38,784 bases of DNA from an uncultured Bacilli bacterium (GTDB taxonomy: Bacteria > Bacillota_I > Bacilli_A > RF39 > UBA660). The stretch lies in the NCBI GenBank assembly GCA_910577075.1, contig CAJTKV010000017.1, forward strand, positions 1 through 38,784, in the 5' to 3' direction. A model generated the notes under the pieces. That model was not told where the DNA came from and did no database searches. It was given only the letters and a program-made list of their open reading frames with translations. How positions within the stretch are numbered: position 1 is the first letter of the stretch; each line of letters opens with the position of its first letter. A program made the translations under genes and the position numbers. Shown here in pieces: positions 24,302 through 32,775 of this stretch.

Positions 24302-24886
24302 ATGACTATTGAAGAACTATATAAATTGAGAGAAGAATTAGTAGAAAATAAGGAAAAGTTTAGTGCTTTAAATGCCAAATATAACGAATTATTGTCTAAG
24401 TTGTTTGAAAAAAAGGGTGAAAAAAGAGAGGCAACAGAGGCAGAGTTTATTAAAGGAGAGTCGTGTATTTGGTATTGGGGAAGATTTTTAATTCTTATGG
24501 CTATTACACTTATCTTTAAAGTGCCAAATGATGTTGCTTTATTGTGTATTTTTTTAAACTTGGCGATAAAGGTTATTGATGAACATGTTATTTTACCAAA
24601 ATTGTGGATTAGGAAAAAGATAAGGGGAAAATCGGCAAGTAAAGAAGAAAAAGATCAAAGTGAATTATATGAAGAAGTATCTAAGGCAAGAGAAAAGTAT
24701 CATGAATTAAATAAAGAATATATGAAAGCTTTTAATGAGTTAACTTTGGAAGATGAAAATGCATACTTAGAATATCTAAATAGTCTTGGTGTATCTTTAG
24801 ATATTGAAGAGGAAAATAAAACTGTAATAGAGCAGAGTCCAACGGTTGATACCAAAATTTATGCGAAAATTAATGAGGATAAATAG
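24302..24886 (+). CDS. Membrane protein with coiled-coil ends, unknown
   Basis: 194 aa: an N-terminal heptad-rich helix (about 3-48, EELYKLREELVENKEKFSAL), two closely spaced membrane helices (about 56-95), a basic segment (IRKKIRGK), a second coiled coil (about 115-155) and an acidic C-terminal tail. Topology puts both coiled coils in the cytoplasm. TATAAT at 24266-24271 and GAAGGAGA upstream. No family recognised. A terminator follows. Confidence 0.6.
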   Translation: MTIEELYKLREELVENKEKFSALNAKYNELLSKLFEKKGEKREATEAEFIKGESCIWYWGRFLILMAITLIFKVPNDVALLCIFLNLAIKVIDEHVILPKLWIRKKIRGKSASKEEKDQSELYEEVSKAREKYHELNKEYMKAFNELTLEDENAYLEYLNSLGVSLDIEEENKTVIEQSPTVDTKIYAKINEDK

Positions 24887-24888
24887 AT

Positions 24889-24914
24889 AAACTTATTTTA
24901 TATAAGTTTTTTTT
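24889..24914 (+). terminator. Terminator of the 24302 gene
   Basis: AAACTTAT, loop TTTAT, ATAAGTTT and five further Ts (8-bp perfect stem). Confidence 0.85.
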
Positions 24915-24994
24915 ATGTAAACTGTTAATATGAATAAGTTTAAAATGAAAAAAACATGTTATACTTTTTATAGATACCATAAAGGAGGAAATAT

Positions 24995-25882
24995 ATGGAT
25001 TTAAAAAAATTATTTGGATATGAAGGAAAGAATGTTGTAATTACTGGAGCAGCTTCGGGAATGAGTCATGCAGCTACTAAGTTGTTGATTGAGTTAGGGG
25101 CAAATGTCTATGCAATAGATATCAACCCAATAGATTTACCTGTTAGGGAGTCATTTCAAGCGGATTTGAGTGATAAAGATGCAATAGATAATTTATTGGA
25201 AAAGTTACCAGAGAAAATAGATGCTTTATTTTTATGTCATGGTATTGCAGCTTTTCCTGGCAATGAATTGAAAGTGCAAAAGGTTAATTTCTATAGTCAA
25301 AAGTATATGACAGAGAAATTACTTCCAAGAATAAGCGATCATGGTTCAGTAACGTTTATTTCATCTGTTGGAGGATTTGGATGGCAAAGTGTCTATAACA
25401 AAGCTGTTGAGTTAATCAATTTACCAACTTGGGAAGATGCCATGAAATGGTATGATGAACACCCTGATATGATTAAAAGTTCGTATGTCTTTGCTAAACA
25501 ATGCTTAGAATCATTCGTAACATATAAATGTATGGCACCAGAATTTATAGATAGAAGAATAAGAGTTAATGCTATTAATCCTGGAGATACGACGACGGGA
25601 TTAACTAGTGATTTTAACAAATCGACAAGCCCTAATGGAGATGAAGCTGAAGGTGAGGAAATGATTTCAAATATTTTCTTAAAGAGTTGGAATGGATATG
25701 CAGCAACACCTGAGGAAATGGGACATCCTTTAGTTGTCATTGGAAGTGATATTTGTTCTTATATGTCTGGACAATTAATCTACATTGATTATGGGTTAAC
25801 TTCGACTTGGACAAGTGGCGCTTTACTGCAAGATAATAATCAAACTATTGAGGAAATCTCGGCAAAATCCAATAAAGAATAA
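24995..25882 (+). CDS. Short-chain dehydrogenase/reductase, 3-alpha-hydroxysteroid-dehydrogenase type
   Basis: 295-aa NAD(P)-dependent oxidoreductase. The cofactor motif is TGAASGMS at 17-24, with Ser where the classical TGxxxGxG has the last Gly; the catalytic Ser is in FISSVGG (123-124), with Y164-x3-K168 (YVFAK). The insert between the catalytic Ser and Tyr (about 130-160) and NPGDTTTGL match the 3-alpha-HSD-like SDR group, which acts on steroids and other secondary alcohols. Substrate not predictable. AAAGGAGG precedes the ATG. Bile-acid activity would be attractive in a gut organism but is not shown. Confidence 0.82.
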   Translation: MDLKKLFGYEGKNVVITGAASGMSHAATKLLIELGANVYAIDINPIDLPVRESFQADLSDKDAIDNLLEKLPEKIDALFLCHGIAAFPGNELKVQKVNFYSQKYMTEKLLPRISDHGSVTFISSVGGFGWQSVYNKAVELINLPTWEDAMKWYDEHPDMIKSSYVFAKQCLESFVTYKCMAPEFIDRRIRVNAINPGDTTTGLTSDFNKSTSPNGDEAEGEEMISNIFLKSWNGYAATPEEMGHPLVVIGSDICSYMSGQLIYIDYGLTSTWTSGALLQDNNQTIEEISAKSNKE

Positions 25883-25901
25883 TTTAATTATTCTTTTTTT
25901 T
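25874..25901 (+). terminator. Terminator of the SDR gene
   Basis: AAAGAATAAT, loop TTA, ATTATTCTTT and more Ts: 10-bp perfect stem overlapping the SDR stop codon. Confidence 0.88.
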
Positions 25902-25913
25902 ATAAAGAGCAAA

Positions 25914-25927
25914 CGAACAATTGTTCT
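25914..25927. promoter_or_regulatory. LexA-like (SOS) operator at the rarA promoter
   Basis: CGAACAATTGTTCT matches the Bacillus-type LexA box (CGAAC-N4-GTTCG) at every fixed position but the last; GAACAATTGTTC is a perfect 12-bp palindrome. It abuts and overlaps by one base the -35 of rarA, where LexA would block transcription. No lexA gene is in the window. Confidence 0.55.
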
Positions 25928-25955
25928 TGATAAAAATTATAATTAATTATATAAT
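25927..25955 (+). promoter_or_regulatory. Promoter of rarA
   Basis: TTGATA (25927-25932), 17-nt spacer, TATAAT (25950-25955), 18 nt before the rarA ATG. Confidence 0.75.
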
Positions 25956-25973
25956 AATTTTAGGTGAATTATT

Positions 25974-27314
25974 ATGAGTGAACATACTTTATTTGATGAT
26001 AATATTATGGAACCCTTAGCTTCACGTATGCGTCCTAAAAGTTTAGATGATTTTGTGGGACAAAAGCATCTACTGGGAGATGGCAAGATATTGAATAGAT
26101 TGATTTCTAATGATCAAATTCCATCAATGATATTCTATGGTCCACCAGGAGTTGGAAAGACCACATTGGCATCTATAATTGCGGAGAAAACAAAGGCGCA
26201 TTTTATCGTCTTTTCGGCTGTAAAATCCGGTATTAAAGAAATAAAAACTGTTATGGAAGAGGCGGAAGCAAATCAGATGTTTGGCACTAAGACAATTGTC
26301 TTTGTCGATGAAATACATCGCTTTAATAAAGCACAACAAGATGCCTTTTTACCATATGTCGAAAAGGGAAGTATCATCCTTATTGGAGCAACGACAGAAA
26401 ACCCATCTTTTGAAGTTAATAATGCTCTTTTATCCCGTTCAAAGGTCTTCATGTTGAGACAATTAGAAAAAGAAGATATTTTAGAACTTTTAAAAAGAGC
26501 AATAAGAGAAGATATTATTTTAAAAGAACAAAATATAGAGATAAGTGATGAATTATTAGAAACTATGTCTGTTTATGCTAATGGTGATGCCAGACTGGCT
26601 TTATCAACTTTGGAGATGTGTGCTCTGAATGGCGAAATAAAGAATGGGAAGACTTTGATTACGGAAGAGCTCATTGGCGATTGTCTTTCTAAAAGAAATC
26701 TTATGTATGATAAGCATGGTGAAGAACATTATAATATTATATCGGCCTTGCATAAATCGATGCGCAATAGTGATCCCGATGCGGCTATTTATTGGCTTTC
26801 TAGAATGCTCGAAGGAGGCGAAGATCCTCTTTATATTGCTAGAAGAATTACGCGATTTGCTAGTGAAGATATTGGCCTTGCGGATACTAATGCTTTAAAT
26901 GTTGCTATCAATGTGTATCAAGCGTGTCATTTTATTGGGTATCCAGAGTGCAGTGTGCATTTAACAGAGGCAGTTGTCTATATGTCTTTAGCACCAAAAT
27001 CAAATGCCCTATATGTGGGATATGAAACAGCTAAAAAGGACGCTTTATCAGACTTAGCTAAGCCAGTGCCACTAAATATATGCAATGCACCAACAAAGAT
27101 GATGAAAGAACTTGATTATGGTAAAGGTTATAAATATGCCCATGATGCAAAGGATAAATTAACTACAATGGATTGTCTACCAGATAATTTACTTAATAAA
27201 ACTTATTATATGCCAACTGAAGAGGGAAATGAAGTGAGATTTAAACAGAGATTAGAAGCTATTAAAGATTGGAAAAAGAAACATAAGGAAATAGAAAAAA
27301 ATAAAAATAATTAG
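25974..27314 (+). CDS. rarA: Replication-associated recombination protein RarA/MgsA
   Basis: 446-aa AAA+ ATPase related to clamp loaders that acts at stalled replication forks. PLASRMRPKSLDDFVGQKHL is the family N-terminus; Walker A GPPGVGKTT at 56-64; Walker B VFVDEIHRF at about 109-117; sensor 1 GATTENPSFE; the C-terminal tetramerisation region contains LYIARRITRFASEDIGLAD, and CHFIGYPECSVHL follows. Length is typical. AGGTGAATT precedes ATG 25974. The LexA-like box at its promoter suggests damage induction. Confidence 0.95.
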   Translation: MSEHTLFDDNIMEPLASRMRPKSLDDFVGQKHLLGDGKILNRLISNDQIPSMIFYGPPGVGKTTLASIIAEKTKAHFIVFSAVKSGIKEIKTVMEEAEANQMFGTKTIVFVDEIHRFNKAQQDAFLPYVEKGSIILIGATTENPSFEVNNALLSRSKVFMLRQLEKEDILELLKRAIREDIILKEQNIEISDELLETMSVYANGDARLALSTLEMCALNGEIKNGKTLITEELIGDCLSKRNLMYDKHGEEHYNIISALHKSMRNSDPDAAIYWLSRMLEGGEDPLYIARRITRFASEDIGLADTNALNVAINVYQACHFIGYPECSVHLTEAVVYMSLAPKSNALYVGYETAKKDALSDLAKPVPLNICNAPTKMMKELDYGKGYKYAHDAKDKLTTMDCLPDNLLNKTYYMPTEEGNEVRFKQRLEAIKDWKKKHKEIEKNKNN

Positions 27315-27352
27315 ATTGATGTATGCTATAATGTTTTAGAAGGAAGATAAGT

Positions 27353-27889
27353 ATGCATGTAGATTTTAATTGGATTGTAAGTCAGATATTGGCTTTCATA
27401 GCTTTGGTATTAGTTATTGTATCTTTTCAACAGAAGGATGCCAAGAGGTTGTTAATATTTCGAAATATAGCAACATTTTTCTCTTTTACAGGCTTGTGCT
27501 TTTTGGGAAATATATCTGCTGTTATAATGTGTGGAGCTGGAGTAATCCGCAATTTGACTTCACTTTATTTTGTAACAAAGGAAAAAGCAAATAAAAATAT
27601 TAAATTGTTAGCTTCTATTTTAATAGTTATATTATTGATTGTCTTAAATATTATCTATTGGGAGAATATTTATAATATATTTAGTATAGTTGTGGGAACG
27701 ATGAATGTTGTAACATTTATGCAAGAGAATGCTAAATTAATTCGCAAATTCTCTTTGATTTCCGGATCACTTGCAACAATCTACTGCCTATTAATTTATT
27801 CACCAATAAATGCCTTGATAGAATTATTTGGGCTGGCAAGTGCTATAGTTGGAATTATAAGATTAGATATAAAGAAGAAAGATAAATAG
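27353..27889 (+). CDS. YgjV-like inner-membrane protein
   Basis: 178 aa with about six transmembrane helices and the YgjV signatures QILAFIALVLVIVSFQQKD and LIFRNIATFFSFTGLCFLG, followed by ITSLYFVT-like loops (RNLTSLYFVTKEKANKN). The family is of unknown function. The -10 TATAAT at 27327-27332 lies just after rarA; AGAAGGAAG is the ribosome site. Confidence 0.75.
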   Translation: MHVDFNWIVSQILAFIALVLVIVSFQQKDAKRLLIFRNIATFFSFTGLCFLGNISAVIMCGAGVIRNLTSLYFVTKEKANKNIKLLASILIVILLIVLNIIYWENIYNIFSIVVGTMNVVTFMQENAKLIRKFSLISGSLATIYCLLIYSPINALIELFGLASAIVGIIRLDIKKKDK

Positions 27890-27916
27890 AAAAACTACTC
27901 AAATGAGTAGTTTTTT
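27890..27916. terminator. Terminator after the YgjV-like gene
   Basis: AAAAACTACTC, loop AAAT, GAGTAGTTTTT: 11-bp perfect stem with runs on both sides, so it may also serve the convergent gene ending at 27944. Confidence 0.9.
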
Positions 27917-27943
27917 GTTGGTTAATCTCTAAAAGAAGTAATG

Positions 27944-28687
27944 CTAATTCATAGATTTATTCTTTAGATACTTTGTGGGTTCTAAAGAATTATGATCTTG
28001 TTTTGCCTCTTCCTCAGCACTTCCAAATATTGGCAGTGAATATATTTTCATCATCTCATCAATAGAGCGAGAATAGACTTCACCAAAATCTTTATAAACC
28101 ATTGGGTCAATGACTTTAGCTTCTGCCTTGTTTTCACGCATTAATCCATTTTGATTTGTCCAAGCATTTAATAGTTCAGTACGATATCTAACTAATTCAG
28201 GATCAGCATCTTCTCTATGTGCAGGCAAGATTCTTACAATACCATTAGTACTTAACATAGTTGAAAAGTCACTTAAAAATTGAGATGTGGCTTGCATAGG
28301 ATATTGTACGGCTAAATCGATAGCTTCGGCTTGATAATCTTCTCCATTTTCGTAAGCTTCTCTTACTCGTTCTACATTTCGATCTAGAGCACATAAGAAA
28401 CTATCTTCTTGAATACTTCCCTTTAATGTTCCCTTTTTAGGATCGACAGTGCCTTTTTGACTTAGACGAAAATTACTAGGCATTTCTTCATAAGTTCTGG
28501 CATAATGCTCACAACCATTGATAAATGTTCGATCTTTGGGAATAACAGCATCCCAAGTAACAAATAATCTTTCTGGATCATCATAAGGATCAATTAGAGG
28601 TCTCCTTAAAAAATATACATCTTTAACAGAGTGATGCTCGTATTCCTTTGGAAGTTCATCACATAAAATTAATAATTTACCATCCAT
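27944..28687 (-). CDS. Hypothetical soluble protein, 247 aa
   Basis: No signal peptide or membrane segment. The N-terminus (KLLILCDELPKEY) is beta-alpha like; the centre has conserved-looking polar stretches (PERLFVTWDAVIPKDRTFINGC) and an acidic helix near the C-terminus. Codon use fits the neighbours. AAGGGAAAATATT precedes ATG 28687, and a strong promoter lies at 28717-28745. I do not recognise a family. Confidence 0.65.
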   Translation of the reverse strand: MDGKLLILCDELPKEYEHHSVKDVYFLRRPLIDPYDDPERLFVTWDAVIPKDRTFINGCEHYARTYEEMPSNFRLSQKGTVDPKKGTLKGSIQEDSFLCALDRNVERVREAYENGEDYQAEAIDLAVQYPMQATSQFLSDFSTMLSTNGIVRILPAHREDADPELVRYRTELLNAWTNQNGLMRENKAEAKVIDPMVYKDFGEVYSRSIDEMMKIYSLPIFGSAEEEAKQDHNSLEPTKYLKNKSMN

Positions 28688-28716
28688 AATATTTTCCCTT
28701 TCAATATATGAGTGCT

Positions 28717-28745
28717 ATTATAGCATTTTATGGGGGTATTGGCAA
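28717..28745 (-). promoter_or_regulatory. Promoter of the 27944 gene
   Basis: On the minus strand TTGCCA (28745-28740), 17-nt spacer, TATAAT (28722-28717). Confidence 0.72.
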
Positions 28746-28760
28746 ATAGCATAGAATTAT

Positions 28761-28790
28761 AATGTTGATAACTTTGAACTTATCAACATT
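28761..28790. repeat. Perfect 11-bp inverted repeat between divergent genes
   Basis: AATGTTGATAA (28761-28771), centre CTTTGAAC, TTATCAACATT (28780-28790). It has no T run, so it is unlikely to be a terminator. Each arm contains TTATCAACA, one base from the DnaA box TTATNCACA, in opposed orientation. It lies 16 bp upstream of the -35 of the leftward gene. An operator for a dimeric regulator or a DnaA-binding site are the main options. Confidence 0.7.
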
Positions 28791-28883
28791 GGTATCGATA
28801 TAACTTTTAGATATAGATATATGCTTTTTTAGAATTACCACTGTAGATATAATGTTTGCTATACTTTATTTAGGTGATGAATG

Positions 28884-29384
28884 ATGGGATTAATTAGCGA
28901 TATTGGAGATTCAATTAGTCGTATGACATGGCAAGATGCCTTGACAATTTCATGTCTTTCTGCTTCTTTAATTGGAGTTATTAATTTAGGAACGTTTATA
29001 GCAGATGAGGCTCTGGCAAATAAAAGTTTTAACTATTCTATAGATGATGAGGGCAATATATGTGTTTCAGGAGAGATAAAGAGCAGTGTTTTAAATGATT
29101 GTTATTTGGTTGAGAGAAAAGATGAGATGGGTAAATTAGGATTATCTATAATAAATAAAGATGGAGTAGATATTTTAACTAATCAATTTATTACTAGTGT
29201 TCATGAGGTTGAAGGCACCCTTATTTCTGTTGATGAAGATGTATTATCAGTTGCTAAGTTGAGTGATTATTATGTTAGTGATGAAGATAAGTTATTAAGT
29301 TCTGATGATATAAGAGAATTAATAATTATGATAGGAAATGATTTTCCTTGGCACAGTTATAAAGTTTTAAGCTATAGTTATTAA
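28884..29384 (+). CDS. Hypothetical protein with N-terminal hydrophobic helix
   Basis: 166 aa. A hydrophobic segment around 18-40 (ALTISCLSASLIGVINLGTFI) may anchor it; the rest is acidic and beta-rich (NICVSGEIKSSVLNDCYLVER). Start at ATG 28884, 6 nt after AGGTGA; ATG 28881 is possible. TATAAT at 28848-28853 and TATACT at 28860-28865 lie upstream. It is divergent from the 27944 gene, with the inverted repeat between them. A terminator follows. No family recognised. Confidence 0.58.
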   Translation: MGLISDIGDSISRMTWQDALTISCLSASLIGVINLGTFIADEALANKSFNYSIDDEGNICVSGEIKSSVLNDCYLVERKDEMGKLGLSIINKDGVDILTNQFITSVHEVEGTLISVDEDVLSVAKLSDYYVSDEDKLLSSDDIRELIIMIGNDFPWHSYKVLSYSY

Positions 29385-29407
29385 GAGGTGTTTTAGAACA
29401 TCTTTTT
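29383..29407 (+). terminator. Terminator of the 28884 gene
   Basis: AAGAGGTGTT pairs with AACATCTTTT (two G-T pairs), loop TTAG, then T. Confidence 0.78.
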
Positions 29408-29466
29408 TAATGCAATTATCTATGATTTTTGATATAATATAAATCAAGAAAGCGAGGGAGTAGAAA

Positions 29467-29904
29467 ATGAAAGTTATTTTGCTTACTGATGTTAAGAAAC
29501 AAGGTAAAAAAGATGATGTTATTAATGTATCCGATGGATATGCTACTAACTTCTTGATTAATAAAGGATTAGCCGTTCCTTATAATGAGGAAAATAAGAA
29601 AAAATTAGAAAGAGATTTAAAAAAACGTGCTTTAGAGGAAGAAGAATTTATTCAAGAATGTGAGGCACTTAAGAAAAAATTAGAGAATATCAGTGTTAAG
29701 TTTAAGGTAAAAACAAGTAATGATGGAAGAATGTTTGGTACTATATCAAGCAAACAAATTGCTGAAGAACTTAAAAAATTAGGATATGATGTCGATAAAA
29801 AGAAAATTGAATGTGATCATGCAATTGATTCAATAGGTACACATATTGTTAAAATTAACTTGCATAAGAAAGTCATAGTGGATTTAAAAGTAGTTACTGA
29901 GTAA
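29467..29904 (+). CDS. rplI: 50S ribosomal protein L9
   Basis: 145 aa, the normal length. The N-terminal rRNA-binding domain (MKVILLTDVKKQGKKDDVINV, then GYATNFLINKGLAV), a long charged helix (about 45-75) and the C-terminal domain (GTISSKQIAEEL) are in order. GCGAGGGAG precedes the ATG; TATAAT at 29433-29438 lacks a clear -35. The gene is followed by dnaB, the usual Bacillota order. Confidence 0.95.
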   Translation: MKVILLTDVKKQGKKDDVINVSDGYATNFLINKGLAVPYNEENKKKLERDLKKRALEEEEFIQECEALKKKLENISVKFKVKTSNDGRMFGTISSKQIAEELKKLGYDVDKKKIECDHAIDSIGTHIVKINLHKKVIVDLKVVTE

Positions 29905-29918
29905 AGGAAGTGAAGAAT

Positions 29919-31256
29919 ATGCCTGAGATAAAAAGAGATGAGCCAAAAAACTTAGAAGCAGAAATGGCGGTTTTGGGTTGTGGTTTTTTATCTAGCACAG
30001 CTTTGGAAAAAATTAGTGAAGAATTAAGATCAGACATGTTCTATGATAAAAAGAATGTTGCTATCTTTAATGCTATGAATGAAATTCATAAGAGACATGA
30101 TCAGATGGATGCAACTATTCTTAAAAATGAAATAGAAAAGAATACGCCAATTAATACTGTTGGTGGAGTAGAATATTTAAGTGAAGTAATTGATTCAGTT
30201 GTTTCAGCATCTAATGTTGATTCATATATCAATATAATTCGTGAAAAGGCCTTAAGAAGAAATTTAATATCGGTTTGTGAAAAAATCGAAAATACAGCTA
30301 GAGATGAAGGTAGTGATACTTTTAATATCATTGAGACAGCTGAAAAACAAATTTTTAGTGTTACAACGGCGAGAAAAACTAGTGAATTTAAGTCGAGTGC
30401 AGAGGTCGTTAAATCAGCTAGAGAGCAATTAGAACAATTGGCTAAGAATAACCAAGAAGTAACAGGTATTGCAACAGGCTTTTATGACTTTGATAAATTA
30501 ACTAGTGGTCTTCATGCTAATGAATTAATTATTATAGCTGCTCGTCCTGCTATGGGTAAAACAGCATTTGCCTTAAATATTGCTGTTAATGCTGCTTTAA
30601 CTAGTGGAAAAAGTGTAGCAGTATTTAACTTAGAGATGAGTGCTGAACAATTGATGTTCCGTATGATTTCTGCTCAAGGTGCAGTAGATGGAACTAAGTT
30701 GAGAACTGGTAAACTTGCCCATGATGATTGGAAAAAGGTAAATGAAGCGATGAGTGAACTTTCAGATGCTCCAGGTATTACAATTGGCGAAATAAGAGCG
30801 AAATGCCGTAGATTACATAGTTCTACTAAGGGCTTAGGACTTGTCGTTATCGATTATCTACAGTTAATTAGTGGTGGCCCAGGGTATGGCAATAATCGTC
30901 AACAAGAGGTATCCGATATTTCGCGTAGTTTAAAGACGATGGCGATGGAGTTAGGCGTTCCAGTAATAGCACTAGCACAGTTGTCACGTAATGTTGAAGG
31001 TCGTGAAAATAAAAGACCAATTATGTCAGACTTGCGTGAATCAGGTTCTATTGAACAGGATGCCGATATAGTAGCATTCTTATATCGTGATGATTATTAC
31101 AATAAACCTGCTGGAGCGATTGAAGAAAATAATATTTCTATTTCAGAATTGATTATTGGAAAACATCGTGCAGGTGCAACGGGAACAATTGAGATACTAT
31201 TTGAAAAGAATATTAGTAATTTTCGCAATTACGTAAAAAATGTTCAAGAAAATTAA
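29919..31256 (+). CDS. dnaB: Replicative DNA helicase DnaB
   Basis: 445-aa hexameric helicase that unwinds DNA ahead of the fork. N-terminal primase-interacting domain (about 8-110, from EAEMAVLGCGFL), linker helix, and RecA-type motor: Walker A ARPAMGKTA at 208-216, Walker B VVIDYLQL, then the LRESGSIEQDADIVAFLYR motif and KHRAGATG. Start at ATG 29919 after AAAGGAAGTGA; GTG 29910 is too close to it. Directly downstream of rplI; the M23 peptidase ribosome site overlaps its stop. Confidence 0.96.
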   Translation: MPEIKRDEPKNLEAEMAVLGCGFLSSTALEKISEELRSDMFYDKKNVAIFNAMNEIHKRHDQMDATILKNEIEKNTPINTVGGVEYLSEVIDSVVSASNVDSYINIIREKALRRNLISVCEKIENTARDEGSDTFNIIETAEKQIFSVTTARKTSEFKSSAEVVKSAREQLEQLAKNNQEVTGIATGFYDFDKLTSGLHANELIIIAARPAMGKTAFALNIAVNAALTSGKSVAVFNLEMSAEQLMFRMISAQGAVDGTKLRTGKLAHDDWKKVNEAMSELSDAPGITIGEIRAKCRRLHSSTKGLGLVVIDYLQLISGGPGYGNNRQQEVSDISRSLKTMAMELGVPVIALAQLSRNVEGRENKRPIMSDLRESGSIEQDADIVAFLYRDDYYNKPAGAIEENNISISELIIGKHRAGATGTIEILFEKNISNFRNYVKNVQEN

Positions 31257-31266
31257 GGTGAAGATG

Positions 31267-32775
31267 ATGAAGGGAAAAATCATAGGTTTTATTCTAACGA
31301 TATTTGTCGCATTTCTACTATTTTTTGTAGGTGTAGACGAAAGAGTTGCTGGTACACCAATAGAGGTCTATCAGGTATATTTAAATGGCAAAAAAATTGG
31401 ATTAATTTCTTCTAAAGATGAGTTATTCAATTTGATTGATAGTGAACAACAAGAAATAAAAGAAAAATATAAGGTAGATAAAGTGTATCCACCAAATGGT
31501 TTGGATGTTGAAAAAGTATATACATATAATGAAAACATTGTATCAGTGGAGAGTATATACGATCAAATCAAAGATATTGAACCATTTACAATAGAGGGAT
31601 ATACGACAACTATTACTTATACAGAAAAAAAGGTTATAAATGATGGTGAAGTAATAGAGCCGGGTGAACCAGTTAAAATTTATATGTTAAAAAAAGATAT
31701 TATTAAAGATGCTTTATATAATGTTGCAACGGCATTTATTGGGACAAAAGATTTAGCAAATTATGATAATGGTACACAGGTTGAAATAAACGATACGGGA
31801 GAAATAATAAATTCGGTTTATTTTCAAGAGACTATTACAGTAAAAAAGGATTTAGTTTCGACTGAAGAATTTATCTTTGAAGATTCCGAAAGTCTATCAC
31901 AATATTTACTATTTGGAACATTAAAGAAGCAGAAGAGTTATATCACTAAAGAAGGTGAAAACTTGGATGCTATAGCGGAGGCCAATAACTTAAATATTGA
32001 AGAGTTACTTATAGCCAATCCCCAATATCCAGCAGCTAATGTTTTATTAAGCCCTGGAGAAGTAGTAAATGTAGGACTTATCAATCCTTTAGTAAGTGTT
32101 GTATATCGAAAGACAGTTGTCGATAATATGACGATAAATCCTAAAACAGTTTATATTGATGATAAATCAAAATATGAAGATTATGAGGAAACGACGACAG
32201 AAGGTAGTCCAGGTTTAACTCGTGTAACTCAAGAGATAAGATATGTCAATGGAGAAATTCAATCCCTACAAATTACGGGGAAAGAGACGATAACCGCAGC
32301 AGTTGATAAGGTAGTAACAAGAGGAACAAAGAAGTTGGGAAATGGATTTGTCTATGTTCCATCGGGCAATACAAATTGGAGTTGGCCAACCGTTACGCCA
32401 TACGTTATTACTTCAAGATATAAATGGCGTTGGGGAAGACAACATCAAGGTATAGATATTTCAGGAACGGGATATGGTTCACCAATTTATGCTGTTCAAA
32501 AGGGAACGGTTTATAGAGTAAATCATGATAAAAATAAAGCCGAGGGATTAAGTGTTTATATTGATCATGGAAATGGTTATGTAACAGTCTATATGCATTT
32601 ATCTAAGATATTAGTATCGGAAGGTGCGCAAGTTAAGAGAGAACAAAGAATTGGATTAATGGGTAAAACAGGTGTCGTTACAGGTACGCATTTACATTTA
32701 GGAGTTGTCGTAGGTGGAAGACCATGGCAAGGCGGACAGTTTGCCGATCCATGTAAGGTAATGTTCAAATGTTAG
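31267..32775 (+). CDS. M23 peptidoglycan endopeptidase with LysM and G5 domains
   Basis: 502 aa. A signal anchor at about 5-22; a beta-rich N-terminal part to 220; a LysM repeat at about 224-269 (KEGENLDAIAEANNLNIEEL) that binds the glycan; a G5-like domain at about 276-353; and a C-terminal M23/LytM domain with metal and catalytic residues H393 and D397 (HQGID), H444 (YMHLS) and H475/H477 (HLHLG). All are present, so an active cell-wall endopeptidase is expected. Start at ATG 31267, 5-6 nt after AGGTGA; ATG 31264 is an alternative. It overlaps the walJ start. Confidence 0.92.
   Translation: MKGKIIGFILTIFVAFLLFFVGVDERVAGTPIEVYQVYLNGKKIGLISSKDELFNLIDSEQQEIKEKYKVDKVYPPNGLDVEKVYTYNENIVSVESIYDQIKDIEPFTIEGYTTTITYTEKKVINDGEVIEPGEPVKIYMLKKDIIKDALYNVATAFIGTKDLANYDNGTQVEINDTGEIINSVYFQETITVKKDLVSTEEFIFEDSESLSQYLLFGTLKKQKSYITKEGENLDAIAEANNLNIEELLIANPQYPAANVLLSPGEVVNVGLINPLVSVVYRKTVVDNMTINPKTVYIDDKSKYEDYEETTTEGSPGLTRVTQEIRYVNGEIQSLQITGKETITAAVDKVVTRGTKKLGNGFVYVPSGNTNWSWPTVTPYVITSRYKWRWGRQHQGIDISGTGYGSPIYAVQKGTVYRVNHDKNKAEGLSVYIDHGNGYVTVYMHLSKILVSEGAQVKREQRIGLMGKTGVVTGTHLHLGVVVGGRPWQGGQFADPCKVMFKC

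Noticed and set aside
28761..28790. dif (XerCD) recombination site
   Set aside because: The 11-bp arms with inner ATAA/TTAT recall dif, but the centre is 8 bp rather than the usual 6, arm matches to dif are only about 6 of 11, and the neighbouring genes suggest the origin rather than the terminus.
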